From positions 93,747,291 through 93,811,290 of the forward strand of contig JAMXBB010000009.1 of NCBI GenBank assembly GCA_024138015.1: 64,000 bases of DNA, read 5' to 3'. Both the position numbers and the translations under genes were made by a program. The stretch comes from Lumnitzera littorea. Its lineage: Eukaryota; Streptophyta; Magnoliopsida; Myrtales; Combretaceae. This document shows, piece by piece, positions 23,901-35,900 of this stretch. How positions within the stretch are numbered: the first letter of the stretch is position 1; each line of letters opens with the position of its first letter. The notes beneath the pieces were generated by a model. That model did not search any database. It was not told where the DNA came from and worked only from the letters and a program-made list of their open reading frames with translations.

Positions 23901-24179
23901 AAGTTTACGCTTGGGAAGTGTCTCCTTCTGCTTAAAACGCTAGGTAAATAACATGGCCCAACTTGATAATGATATATATATATAAAAGCTGAATTGTTCA
24001 CAAATAATGTGTCAATCTAGCTACTCGATTCCTAAACAAAAATGAGATACACTTGTTAGTAATTTCTTGGTTACTTACCTTTAAGGCATGTATCTCATGT
24101 TGTACATTGCATTGCAATATTATTGATATCTATATTTAATTATTGGTTTCTATACTAAGTTATATTCATCCGCATTCAT

Positions 24180-25400
24180 GACAACTCATTTAATTCTTAG
24201 TGAGCTCATTTTGACCTCCTTTGGGATGAGCGCGAGAATTCAAAAAGAAATTGGAGCCAAATAAACACTCTGCCTAAGCCTACACAAGTATAATTCGTTA
24301 ATGGACTACTCCTTAATAGCTCTAAGCACTATTAAAAAGCAATGAACAATGAGCAAATCACAAAGCATTAATCCCTAAGTCACATATTTGATAGACGATA
24401 GGAAAAAGGATATTTTTAAATCTCTAAGTCTTAAGAAAAGATGACAATATATAAAGTATTAAACACTTTTGAGTGATAGGCAAAAAGCTATAAGTCCTAA
24501 AAAAGGATGATAAACTATTTGATAGGCCCCATGCCATCAATTAGTGATGGGCGTGATGCTATAAGTCCTAATAAAGAATGACGAGCCATTTGAAAAACTC
24601 CAAGTCATTAGTTGATGACGAGCATAATGCTCTAAGTCTAATGAATAAACAACGAGCTACATAAAAACCTCAAGCCACTAACTAGTGACTAGTAAAATGC
24701 TCTAAACCTTACAAAAAGATGATAAGTTATTGCAAACCTTATTGTTCTGTCTCATTAGTAGACGACAAGCTATTCAAAACCTTAAGCGACTAAATAGCGA
24801 TGGGTTAAATAGTTTAATCTAACACCTTGTATGGACATTGAGTAACTAAGCCCAAAGTCTTATACATTAGTAGACTAAAGGCCAATTAGCCTACCTTATG
24901 ACTATACTTAGCACAAATTATACCTGACTTAGATGACTTACATACTTTCATAACCTTTTTAGGCCCATTCGCCTATTCAGGTCTTTACTTCTTCAAGCAT
25001 CCTGGCATCTTCAGGCCATAGATTACTAAATTTTACAAAGCTCTAACAAAATCGACCTCTCTAAATATTCTCTTTATCGAACTTATCGTCAAAGAGAACC
25101 AGGGAAAAATGTTGATAGAGTTTTTTAGTAAAAAAAGCTTTCAGTAATAGAGCTTACGCACAATTATTATGACCCATTTGAGCACACATATCTAGTCATC
25201 CACTATAAATATAAAAAAAACTCACGAGTAAAGAAGCTCTTTTTTATTCTCTCACTTTTCTTATTACTTTATAATTATATTTTTATTATAAGATAGCTGA
25301 CTTACACATCAAAAGTATCGGAGTAGTAGCATTGGAATATCTTTCGATGCCCCTATAACCATGCTTTTGTTTTACAGTTTATCAAATACCAGAAAGAAAA
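24180..25400 (+). repeat. LTR-like repeat with internal degenerate tandem array
   Basis: The first part contains the array described separately. A TATA-like CTATAAATATAAA (about 25203-25215) is followed by a T-rich leader. GCTGACTTACACATC and ATCGGAGTAGTAGC then CGATGCCCC (25285-25355) resemble the U5 end of plant gypsy LTRs. Exact ends and any partner LTR were not found, so this is a tentative solo or truncated LTR. Confidence 0.45.
24370..24830. repeat. Degenerate tandem repeat, unit about 70 bp
   Basis: Five or six diverged units start CTATAAGTCCTAA or CTCTAAGTCTAA (24420, 24487, 24559, 24630, 24700). Each carries a GATGA-type segment, a CTATTTGA-type segment, and CAAGCCATTAA then TAGTGATGG-type sequence. 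The last units are longer and more decayed. Confidence 0.7.
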
Positions 25401-26459
25401 TCGACGGCCAACACAATAAAATATGACTACACTATCAATCTAGTATAACTATTAATTGATGATGTTAATTTGGTAAACTTGGTGAGGAAAGGCTTTAAAC
25501 AAAATCATTTGTTAAGCACAATAAATAAATAAATAAATATATATATATGCTTGTTTCTGTTGAATTTATTTTGAAATCTATATTTTAGAAAATATAAAAC
25601 AAAGCATCACAAATCATATGACAAAATGATCGTTCGAGATTAGGATTGTTTGGAATGAAAATAGTGGAGATCTACTCATGTACCATCTTGTTAACATTTT
25701 TTTTTTCTTTTTTCTTTATCCTTGTTTGAATACAGTTCCACCAATATGATATTATCTGTCCTTTCCCATCTACGTATATCACTAGGAAGGCATTAATTCT
25801 TTATTTATCCTTTTATTCAAGTTTATCATATTAATTTTCGACATCAAAATATTACTTAATCGAGTAAAACTTACAATAAATTTATGATTGAATTAATGAA
25901 TAAATTGCAATAAATTTTCTTGGGGATAATGCACATATATGGGGCGAGATGTAGCGGAATGTATATAATTAGCAAGCAATCTTCTATCATTTATGCCGAA
26001 TTTAAATGTATTGCCATAATAAAATAACCGTTATTTAAATGTCTCATTTTCGTATTATCACTAATATATATTATTTTTCTTTTACTAGTATATAACTGTA
26101 AGTGATTTGAGAGAACACGTTACCAAAAGTTGGAAAACTTTATACGACATAACGGTATTTTATCTTATATGGAAAGGAAAACCAAATTATTAAACAAAAT
26201 TATACAGTAAAAATTACCAAAATAAATAAACTGAATAACTGAAGTACTTTAAATAAAAAAAGAAAGAATAACTGAAGTACATGGTGGGGATGTGTTGTAT
26301 CCGGAAGGAAAAGAAACGATGCTGATGAGAGAAACGAGGACCTCCAGTCACCAACCGGGAAACGAGAAAACACCTGCCTGAGTGTCCTCCTCCACCGTAA
26401 ACCATGCACGTACGTACGTATCGACTCGTTTGACACCTGAAGTCCCTCTCTTGACACGA

Positions 26460-26465
26460 CACGTG
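26460..26465 (+). promoter_or_regulatory. G-box in CalS5 promoter
   Basis: CACGTG, in the context ACACGTGG, lies about 460 bp before the CalS5 start codon and just upstream of the pyrimidine-rich leader. G-boxes are bound by plant bZIP and bHLH factors. Whether this one is used is unknown. Confidence 0.35.
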
Positions 26466-26611
26466 GTAAACTAAAAATCTATTTGCCAACTTCACCCCTC
26501 TCACTCATTGCCTGTTTCTTTCTCCCCTTCCCTCTCCCGCCTCTTCTCTGTCTTCGAAACAAACTCTATGAAAGAAAACGGAAAAACGGACTTTCTCTCT
26601 CTACATTTATA

Positions 26612-26638
<27 letters not shown>
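26612..26638 (+). repeat. CT microsatellite in CalS5 leader
   Basis: An uninterrupted CT run within a CT-rich stretch (26510-26720). CT tracts are common in plant 5' leaders near transcription starts. Confidence 0.7.
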
Positions 26639-26642
<4 letters not shown>

Positions 26643-26674
26643 CTTCAACTCTTTCCTCCCGCCGGTTTGATTAG

Positions 26675-26818
26675 GTATTTCTTCTCCTCTCATTCTCTTT
26701 TCTCTCTTCCATTCTACGTAACCCTCAAATTTTTCTTTCTATTTTCTCATCTTCCAAACCGAAAAAGGCATCGATTATCGAGTTTTTTATGATTTATCTG
26801 CGGCTTTTTTTTTTATAG
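26675..26818 (+). other. Possible intron in the CalS5 5' UTR
   Basis: TTAG followed by GTATTT (donor at 26675) and TTTTTTTTATAG (acceptor ending 26818) frame a T-rich segment 100 bp before the start codon. This would leave a short second leader exon, 26819-26922. Inferred from splice-site appearance only. Confidence 0.4.
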
Positions 26819-26922
26819 GGAGAAGGAGTCAGAGAAGAGGAGTAGTAATATAGGTGATTAGCTACGAAGCTTTCCGACTGGAGAAGGAGCTAGCGTGCTA
26901 GCTCGAGGAACGCGGAGCCAAT

Positions 26923-29900
26923 ATGACGAGTGGCCTCGAATCAGGTCCACAGGGCCTGTCACGGCGGCCGTCAAGGAGTGCAGCCATGACGACCTTCTCC
27001 ACCGAGGTCTTTGATACTGAGGTCGTTCCGTCATCTTTGACGAACATTGCTCCCATTCTCCATGTCGCTAATGAGATCGAGCACGAACGTCCTCGCGTTG
27101 CCTATCTGTGTAAGCACGCTTACATACATGCATATTGTTCAGAGATTCATTTTATGGAAACGTTCTTTTTCTGTTTTTCTCTTCAAATTATTTAATACAA
27201 TGATTTTCAATTCTTCCACACTGTGTTTGGATGGATGGAAATACTTGGAAATCAAAGGAAATGAAATGAAAGCATATGTTTTGGATAAGTTAAAAGGAGA
27301 TGGAAACGGAAAGAATCGAACGGAAATGGGTTGAAACAATTCCACCCAACACCTTTTTTACTTTCTCTTCGAAATAAAAATGGATGAAAACATGATAAAA
27401 TAAAAAAAAATGTCCTTAAATGTTTTATTTCCTTTGATAAGTTGTAGCAAGATAAGGCTGATTTAGTCAATCTAATAAACATATTCCTTCCATTTCTACT
27501 TTTTATATCCAAAGAAGACTAAAAGTTTTACTTCCTTTGATTTCTTTTCCGCTCTTTTCTTTCTACAGTTATCTTTAGATTTTCACTTTACCTATGGTTG
27601 CCAAACACACTATTGATTTACTGGTTATCCATTTTACCATTCAAATCAATCCATTGCCATTCAAAAATTTTTTTATCAAATATGTTTGTTTGTTAACAAA
27701 GTTGTGTTACAAAAGAGCTCTAATTTTGATGGCGTTGACAGATTTCACATTTTGGAATTATGAATGAACATAATTGTGAATTGCATGGAGCATAATCCGA
27801 CATGTACTTATGAACACACATATATATTCGAGTACACTTGATAAGCATATCTAACCCAAAAAGAAAAAAAAGAAACTGTAATTTGGAGTACATGAATTAT
27901 ACATTTTTGAGATTATATTGAAAAATATAGCCTTTTTATTGAATGAGTTTATCAAGAGGTAAAAGATAACTCATCAACAAAATTGTGTTATGAAAGAGTT
28001 CTAATTTGAATCACGCCACGTTTTACATCTTCGAATTATCAATATAGTTTATTTCATCTTTTAAGACATAGTGTTGAATATGATAAATCAAAATTTGAGT
28101 TAAAAGGAGGAGTTATGAGATAATTCATATCCTCTCTATAATTTTCCCTTATTGTCACTTTTGAATTTCAATAAACCGATGAAGTTTTTCATGCGTGTTT
28201 TTCCAAAAGGCAAAATTGACAAATTGTTGTTGATTCTGTTTATGAATAGGTCGGTTTTATGCGTTTGAGAAGGCACACAGAATAGATCCCACCTCCAGTG
28301 GACGTGGTGTGAGGCAATTCAAGACCGCTCTCCTGCACAGATTAGAGAGGGTATACATATGTATCTTATAATAATTATTAGAATATTAAAAAAATTCACG
28401 TTCAATGTTCATTCAGCATTTTATGTGCGTGTTTCATCAATTTCATATTACCTGTAACACTTTCAATTTTTTTTACTAGAAGAGTTAAAAAAAAAAAAAA
28501 AGAATTAAACAAGTAAATAAAAAATTAATTCGGTATTTTACCGATACTGTACAAAATGGGTACATTGAAATTCAACGTTGGTCCTCGTTTTCTTTGTGTG
28601 CATTCTGTTTTAGTGCTGACAAGCGGAAAATCTTTGGCGTAGGACAATGCATCCAGTCTTGCTTCTAGAGTTAAGAAGACAGACGCACGGGAAATTGAGA
28701 GCTTCTATTACCAATACTATGAACATTATGTTAGAGCATTGGACCAAGGAGAGCAGGCCGACAGGTAAGCCTATACTCACTCACCTATTCTTATTTCTTT
28801 TCGACTGGAGCATGCAAATTCACCAGGACCCGATACACCTGATTATGTAATCTGAATGTCTCCACTACAGGGCTCAACTTGGGAAAGCCTATCAGACAGC
28901 GGGAGTGCTTTTCGAGGTTCTTTGTGCTGTTAATAAAAGTGAGAAGGTTGAAGAGGTTGCCCCTGAGGTACGTACTGTTGATCTACATCCACAGAAGAAG
29001 CTGATGTTCTAGTTTGTAACAGTGGATAATTCAAGCTACTATACTAACTAATTTCGACTGTTTTGTATGTTGATTTATGCTCAATAGATTATCGCGGCAG
29101 CTAGAGATGTCCAAGAGAAGAAAGAAATATATGCCCCTTATAATATTCTTCCCCTGGATGCTGCTGGTGCATCTCAAGCTATCATGCAGCTGGAAGAGGT
29201 AACATTTCCTAATAGTTTTTGTGCCCAAAATTTGTACTTGTTATGTCTGGCCTGGGAGCAGGAGTATTTTTTCTTTTCTTTTTTTTTTTTTTTCTCCCCA
29301 ATGGGGTACACGTTTTTTCCCGCCTTCTCATGCTTCTCTTCTTAATCCACAGGTCAAGGCTGCTGTTTCAGCTCTTGGTAACATTCATGGTCTCACTTGG
29401 CCAGCTTCATTTGAGCAGCAAAAGCAGAGAACTAAAGATTTGGACCTTCTTGATTGGCTAAGGGCTATGTTCGGGTTCCAGGTATGTTCTCAAGCAAGAT
29501 TATAGTAATGAATGGAATAAATAGAGCTGGAAATCAACTAATAACTTTGTTAATGGCTGAACGCAGCGAGACAATGTCAGAAATCAAAGGGAGCATTTGA
29601 TTATGTTGCTCTATAATGTTCATTCCAGACTTCATCCAAAGCCTGAACCCAACAACAAGGCATGTTTAGTCTCTTCTTTTTAAGTTAATGAATTTTCTTT
29701 TCATACAAGTGCCTACAGAAAGTCCCTTTGGTAAGAGGCCTGGAAACTTAACGGTTTGTTATAACTTTTAGAGATTAGTCCAGTGGAGGCTGTTCTGTGG
29801 TGTCTTATTTAATCCTGAGTTTACAGGCAAAGTTTTCATAATTTTTATTTCTAATGCTCTCGCTGACAAACAATGATGTCTTTATCATTTCAGCTTGATG

Positions 29901-32900
29901 ATCGAGCTGTAGATGCAGTGATGAACAAGCTCTTCAAGAACTACAAAATATGGTGCAAATTTTTGGGTCGGAAACACAGTTTGAGGTCAGGATATGTCAT
30001 TACTTGTCCAAGATTTTCTTGATTTTCTGATTGTTTACTTTTGTTGATCTTAATCAAGACCTTTGTCCCATTCTTGATCGGTTCTATGTGCTATGCTTCT
30101 CATCCACATAGGCTCCCACAAGGTCAGCAGGAAATTCAACAGAGGAAGATTCTCTACATGGGTCTTTATCTCCTCATCTGGGGTGAAGCAGCTAATGTCC
30201 GCTTCATGCCAGAGTGTCTCTGCTATATATTTCACAATGTTAGTAAAGCTCATTAATAGTGGTTGCTGCTTTTCCTCATGTATTTGGAATAGCTTACCTG
30301 ATTGGTTGTTTTATTTTACATCATGAAATCCTTATGACATTCTTTTAGATGGCATATGAACTACATGGACTGTTGGCGGGCAATGTGAGCATAGTAACCG
30401 GAGAAAATATTAAGCCTTCTTATGGGGGAGATGATGAGGCTTTCTTGCGAAAGGTCGTCACTCCCATATACCGCGTGATTGAAAAGGTAGGTCAGGCATA
30501 AACATTGTTGTTGGTTTTTTTTTTTTTTTTTCCTGTTTCTTCTCTTACTTATACAAGACTTGTCGTATAACAGGAGGCCAAAATGAGTAGAAATGGAAAA
30601 GCTCCTCATTCGGCTTGGTGCAATTATGATGATTTAAATGAATACTTCTGGTTTGTAGGGTTCAGATTGGAGAATAAAATTTTAAAAGATTTCATTTCTT
30701 CTGCAATATGACAATCAGCACTTGCTGCAGGTCAACTGATTGTTTCTCTCTCGGATGGCCCATGCGTGATGATGGTGATTTCTTTAAATCAACACGTACA
30801 GCAGGCCCGGTAACATTGAATTCTGCAGATTATTCCTTTCAGCAATATTTTGGAGCAATATAGATCTTACAAAAAGGTTGAAAAACTTATCCAGGGAGGA
30901 AAAGGTCCACGAAAGAGTTCTGGAAGCACAGGAAAGTCCAACTTCGTGGAAACTCGGACATTTTGGCACATTTTTAGAAGCTTTGACCGTTTGTGGACTT
31001 TCTATATACTGGCTTTGCAGGTACGTGAAAGTGCAGGATAATTACAGAACTTTTCTTAATCTTGATTCTCTAGGAATCTCTCTTGTCAGTAAGTCAACTG
31101 GATCTGTTACAGGCTATGCTCTTCATTGCGTGGAGTGGAGTAGGACTAACGGAGATCTTCCAGAAGAAAGTGCTATATGATATCTCCAGTATTTTTGTAA
31201 CTGCAGCATTTCTTCGCTTCCTTCAGAGTATGTTTTTCAAGTATAGATAGCAGCAAACAACTTAACTGCTCTCACACTATTACCGGAATTCTGATATTTT
31301 TCTTTGATGAATCTGCTTTTAAAGAAATTTAGCTTTTATGAAATGATGAGGAAAGAGTTAGAAGTGCTTGTTATTGGAACTTTAAAATTATAAAATAAGG
31401 AAATAAATATCTAAATTTTCTATTCTTATTTTGTAGTCATGTCTTCACTTTTGAATTTTGAAATTTGATCAAATGTGCTGATATCCTCAAATTCATTCCC
31501 CTTCTTGATTTAGGTATACTGGACCTCGTTTTGAATTTCCCTGGGTATCATAGGTGGAAGTTTAGCAATGTCTTGAGAAATGTGCTCAAATTAGTGGTCA
31601 GTCTAGCCTGGAGTGTGATTCTTCCACTCTGCTATGTGCAATCATCCACCTCCTGGGTACCTCAGAACATAAGAGAAATGCTCTCCTTCCTTCCCAAAGT
31701 AAAAGGCATTCCTGCTTTGTATGTAATGGCAGTGGCAGTGTATTTGATACCAAACGTGCTAGCTGCTGCTTTGTTTGTTTTTCCAATGCTTCGACGTTGG
31801 ATAGAAAGCTCTGACTGGCATATCATCAGATTACTTCTATGGTGGTCTCAGGTACCATGTTGACCCTTTGAAATCTCCTAGTATGCAATACACATTGCAT
31901 GTTGTACAGCGTATATTACTAAGCAGTGATATCTATGGATTTCTTCTGTTTCCCTCATTAGTTGAACTTGTTTCTCTAAATAGTTGGATTTACATTGAAT
32001 GATATACCCCCTCATAACTTCTTTAAAAACATATTTCCAGATACTGATGATCTATGTTGTGTTTTGCTAGAGAAAATCAATGTAGCGTAGATGCAACAGA
32101 AAATATCTTACCTAGATGCCGGTTATTACGTTTTATCAGTATACAAGTACCTACCGTATTGGGTGGAAAAACCTATATATAGTATGAAGGAACATGCATC
32201 TACATACAATGAAAAATGAAAATAAATGGTGACTGATGAATGAGAAGACTTCTTTTTAGGACCACTATCAAAAGGGAAAAGCTTTCAAATATGATAAGTC
32301 CGAGGTTAAATATCCACATACTTAGTTACTCAAAGTATCCTAATGATCCTTCTTTTGTTGATGATCCTTTATTTATTTATTTTTTTTGAAAGATAATTTG
32401 CAACTACGAGCATTTTCTTTCACAACTCTGTTCTAACTGTTTCTCATCTGCAGCCACGGATCTATGTTGGTAGAGGGATGCATGAAAGTCAGATGTCACT
32501 CATAAAGTAAGCTTTCTCAGTATACTAACAGAATTTCTATAATGATCTGCTGGAAAAACTTGATTGCAAAATGATCTTAACTTGTTTTCTGGCCTTGGTT
32601 TTTGTTGTAATTACAGGTACACAATTTTCTGGGTCATGCTTTTATGTTCCAAATTGGCATTCAGTTACTTTATTCAGGTAATGATCACATATCTTCCTTC
32701 TTTATGGACCTTCTCAAAGTTGAGATCACTGATACCTTCACTTCTGTATTTGTAACTCTTTCAAGTATTTTGCAGATAAAGCCTCTTGTGAAGCCAACAA
32801 AAGATATCATGAACATTGGGCGAATTAAGTATGAATGGCATGAATTTTTCCCTAACGGTACTGAATTGTCTCTTCACTCTTTTTCTTGCTTTGGCATATG

Positions 32901-35900
32901 GTTTCTGTTTTTATCTAAGGATTTCTCTTTGTACTACAGCTAAATACAATTATGGAGCTGTTGCATCAGTTTGGTTACCTGTGATGTTGGTGAGTCTTGC
33001 TAATTCATTCCTACTAGAAGATGTTAAATTTCCTGAGATGAAGTTTGAGTGCAGATTTAGCTTTTGGGGGTAGGATTATAGCTGAGAAAGAATATGAGAA
33101 CTTTGAGAGAACATATAGCCCTTCATTTGCTCTATCTTGTTAAGTAAACCTATAGCCTCTTACTATGCAAACATGCAATGAGATGCAGGTATATTTCATG
33201 GACACCCAGATCTGGTATTCCATCTATTCAACTTTGTATGGTGGTGTTGTTGGGGCTTTTGATCGCCTTGGAGAGGTAAATGACTTATTTCTTTCTTCCA
33301 TCCATTGACAGCCTTCCTTCCTAGTTACATGATCTAATGTGTTCTTGATTTTCTCTTATTTATATATTTATCTTTTCCTTTTCATCTTGACCTCCTTGGG
33401 ATCTTTCCCATGAATACTTGGAGATGTTAGGTTCTTACCACAACAAAAGGATGATATTGACTAGGCATTTTTCCACTAATCAAGTTTCTTTCATTTTACA
33501 CATATATGTACATACATATACATGGAATCAGCTTTGTTTTTTAAAACACATTAGGTGCTGTTTGCCACATTTTGTCAAGGACTTATCAAGCAAACTTCCC
33601 TTTTCATCATCAGATTACTAGGACAAGGACTAAATTTTATAGTCATGTGAATAATTAAGAGGCTATGGCCTTAAGTATAATTTGACTAGGGTTTATTATA
33701 TTAGCTATATAATGCCAATCCACAGCTTTTTTTCATCTGAAGTATTATACTTGATAGAGAGCCATTGGTGATTGATGTTTACTCTCTTTCCTCATTACAG
33801 ATACGCACATTGGGCATGCTAAGATCACGTTTCCAGTCACTACCTGGTGCATTCAACACATATCTAGTGCCATCTGATAAGTCACGAAAACGAGGATTCT
33901 CTTTGGCAAAACGCTTTCACGAGGTCTTATTCATATTCTGTACTACTCTGTCAAAAGCTCAGTGAGATAAATTACACTCAACTATTTGTTGGCTATTATT
34001 TGCTTGCTTATCCAGGTTCCAGCTAGTCGGAGAAGTGAAGCTGCAAAATTTGCTCAACTATGGAATGAAGTTATATGTAGCTTTCGTGAAGAAGATCTTA
34101 TAAGCGACAGGCAAGGGTTTGACTGAATGACAGTATCATAGTGTTTGTGTTGTCCATATTCATTCTTAGACTTTAAAAGTTAGAACTAAATGTGATCATT
34201 CTGATCCAGAGAGATGGATTTATTGCTGGTTCCTTACTCATCAGATCTGAGCCTGAAAATCATTCAGTGGCCTCCCTTCTTGCTTGCTAGCAAGGTCAGC
34301 ACCATCCTAGTTATTATCTGCCATAGAATCCCATTTGGTTGGCTGACTCATTATCGCTTTGCAGATCCCAATAGCACTGGATATGGCAGCTCAATTCCGA
34401 TCAAAGGACTCTGACCTTTGGAAGCGAATATGTGCAGATGAATATATGAAATGTGCAGTCATAGAATGCTATGAATCCCTTAAGTTTGTTCTCAACACTT
34501 TGGTGGTTGGGGAAACTGAGAAAAGGTGCTTATCTGGTTGTACTTTATAACCTTGCTGACTAAACAACTCATATCAACTATACTTTTCTGAATTGACACT
34601 TAATCATATTGAAAGTAGCATCTGAAAAAGAATCATTTCTCTACAACAGTCAAATGCAAGATTGGCTTGGCAAGTCATAAGCTGTCAACTCTGCCAGTTT
34701 AATAAATATTTGTATGCAGTACATATATGTAGACAAATGGACAGTTTGTAGATATGAATGTCTTTGCTTTCTGCAATTATACTCCTTATTTATTGGTTTG
34801 CTATTTTCTGCCACTACCCATATGTTCAGAATTATGTTTGTGGTGTAACTTAAGCTAAAGGTCTCAAAAAAGCTTTATATCTTCTTTATTGGTCCAAACT
34901 TGAACTACTAGTGGCAAGTTCTAACTGTTATATTTATGATGTGACAGGATTGTTGGCATCATTTTTAAAGAAATTGAGAATAACATTTCAAAGAACACAT
35001 TCCTCGCGAATTTCAGAATGGGTCCTTTACCCACTTTTTGCGAGAAGTTTGTAGAGCTTGTAGGAATTCTGGTGAGTTATTCACTGCCTCTATGATTTGT
35101 TGGAATTTCATTCTTGATTATTAACAGAAATCAATTCATTTTCTAGAAAGATGCTGATGCGGAGAAGCGAAGTAGAGTCATATTGTTGCTGCAAGATATG
35201 CTAGAAGTTGCTACACGTGATATGATGGTGAATGAGAACCGGTAAGAATTTTCTTTGTTGCACAGCGTGAGGAGTTAAATTTCCACTGCTTCTTGAAATC
35301 TGATGACATTTGTATTCTCATTCTAATATGATGGTTGCAGGGAGTTGGTAGAAATTGGGACCAGTAGCAAGGATACGGGGAGACAATTATTTGCTGGTAC
35401 TGATGCAAAGCCTGCTATACTCTACCCACCAGCAGTCACAGCAGAATGGGAAGAACAGGTGCCCAGTTGATGAGTTAATAAATATTTGCTTCACAAACAG
35501 CCATAATACATTGTGTAACCAATCATTCCTATCTGCTTTCTTTTTTTCCCTCTTTCTGTTACTAGATAAGACGCCTTTACCTATTGTTAACGGTAAAAGA
35601 ATCTGCCATTGAAGTTCCCACAAACCTTGAAGCTCGAAGAAGGATTTCATTCTTTACTAATTCTCTATTCATGGATATGCCCCGTGCTCCTCCGGTCCAA
35701 AAAATGCTCTCATTCAGGTGAAGTTTGTACAACTTATAGATGTATCTTAAAGTCAGTTATTTCTAAAAATTCAGTTGCTTGAAGCATTATATATGATATG
35801 CCTTTGTAAAAATTAGGGCCTTGAAAAATTAGATCATATAGACATTGCAAATTTCTGTTCTATAGGTTGTCTAGCTGTGAGAAAGAAAAGCAATATGACA

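Noticed and set aside
24370..24830. CRISPR-like array
   Set aside because: Units are adjacent, diverged, about 70 bp and without unique spacers, in a plant nuclear context.
26483..26792. Ser/Leu/Phe-rich frames upstream of CalS5
   Set aside because: Produced by the CT-rich leader; no protein-like conservation is expected.
29219..29505. Two overlapping frames of 80-94 codons
   Set aside because: They read through an intron T-tract and then CalS5 exon 6; the exon frame is used instead.
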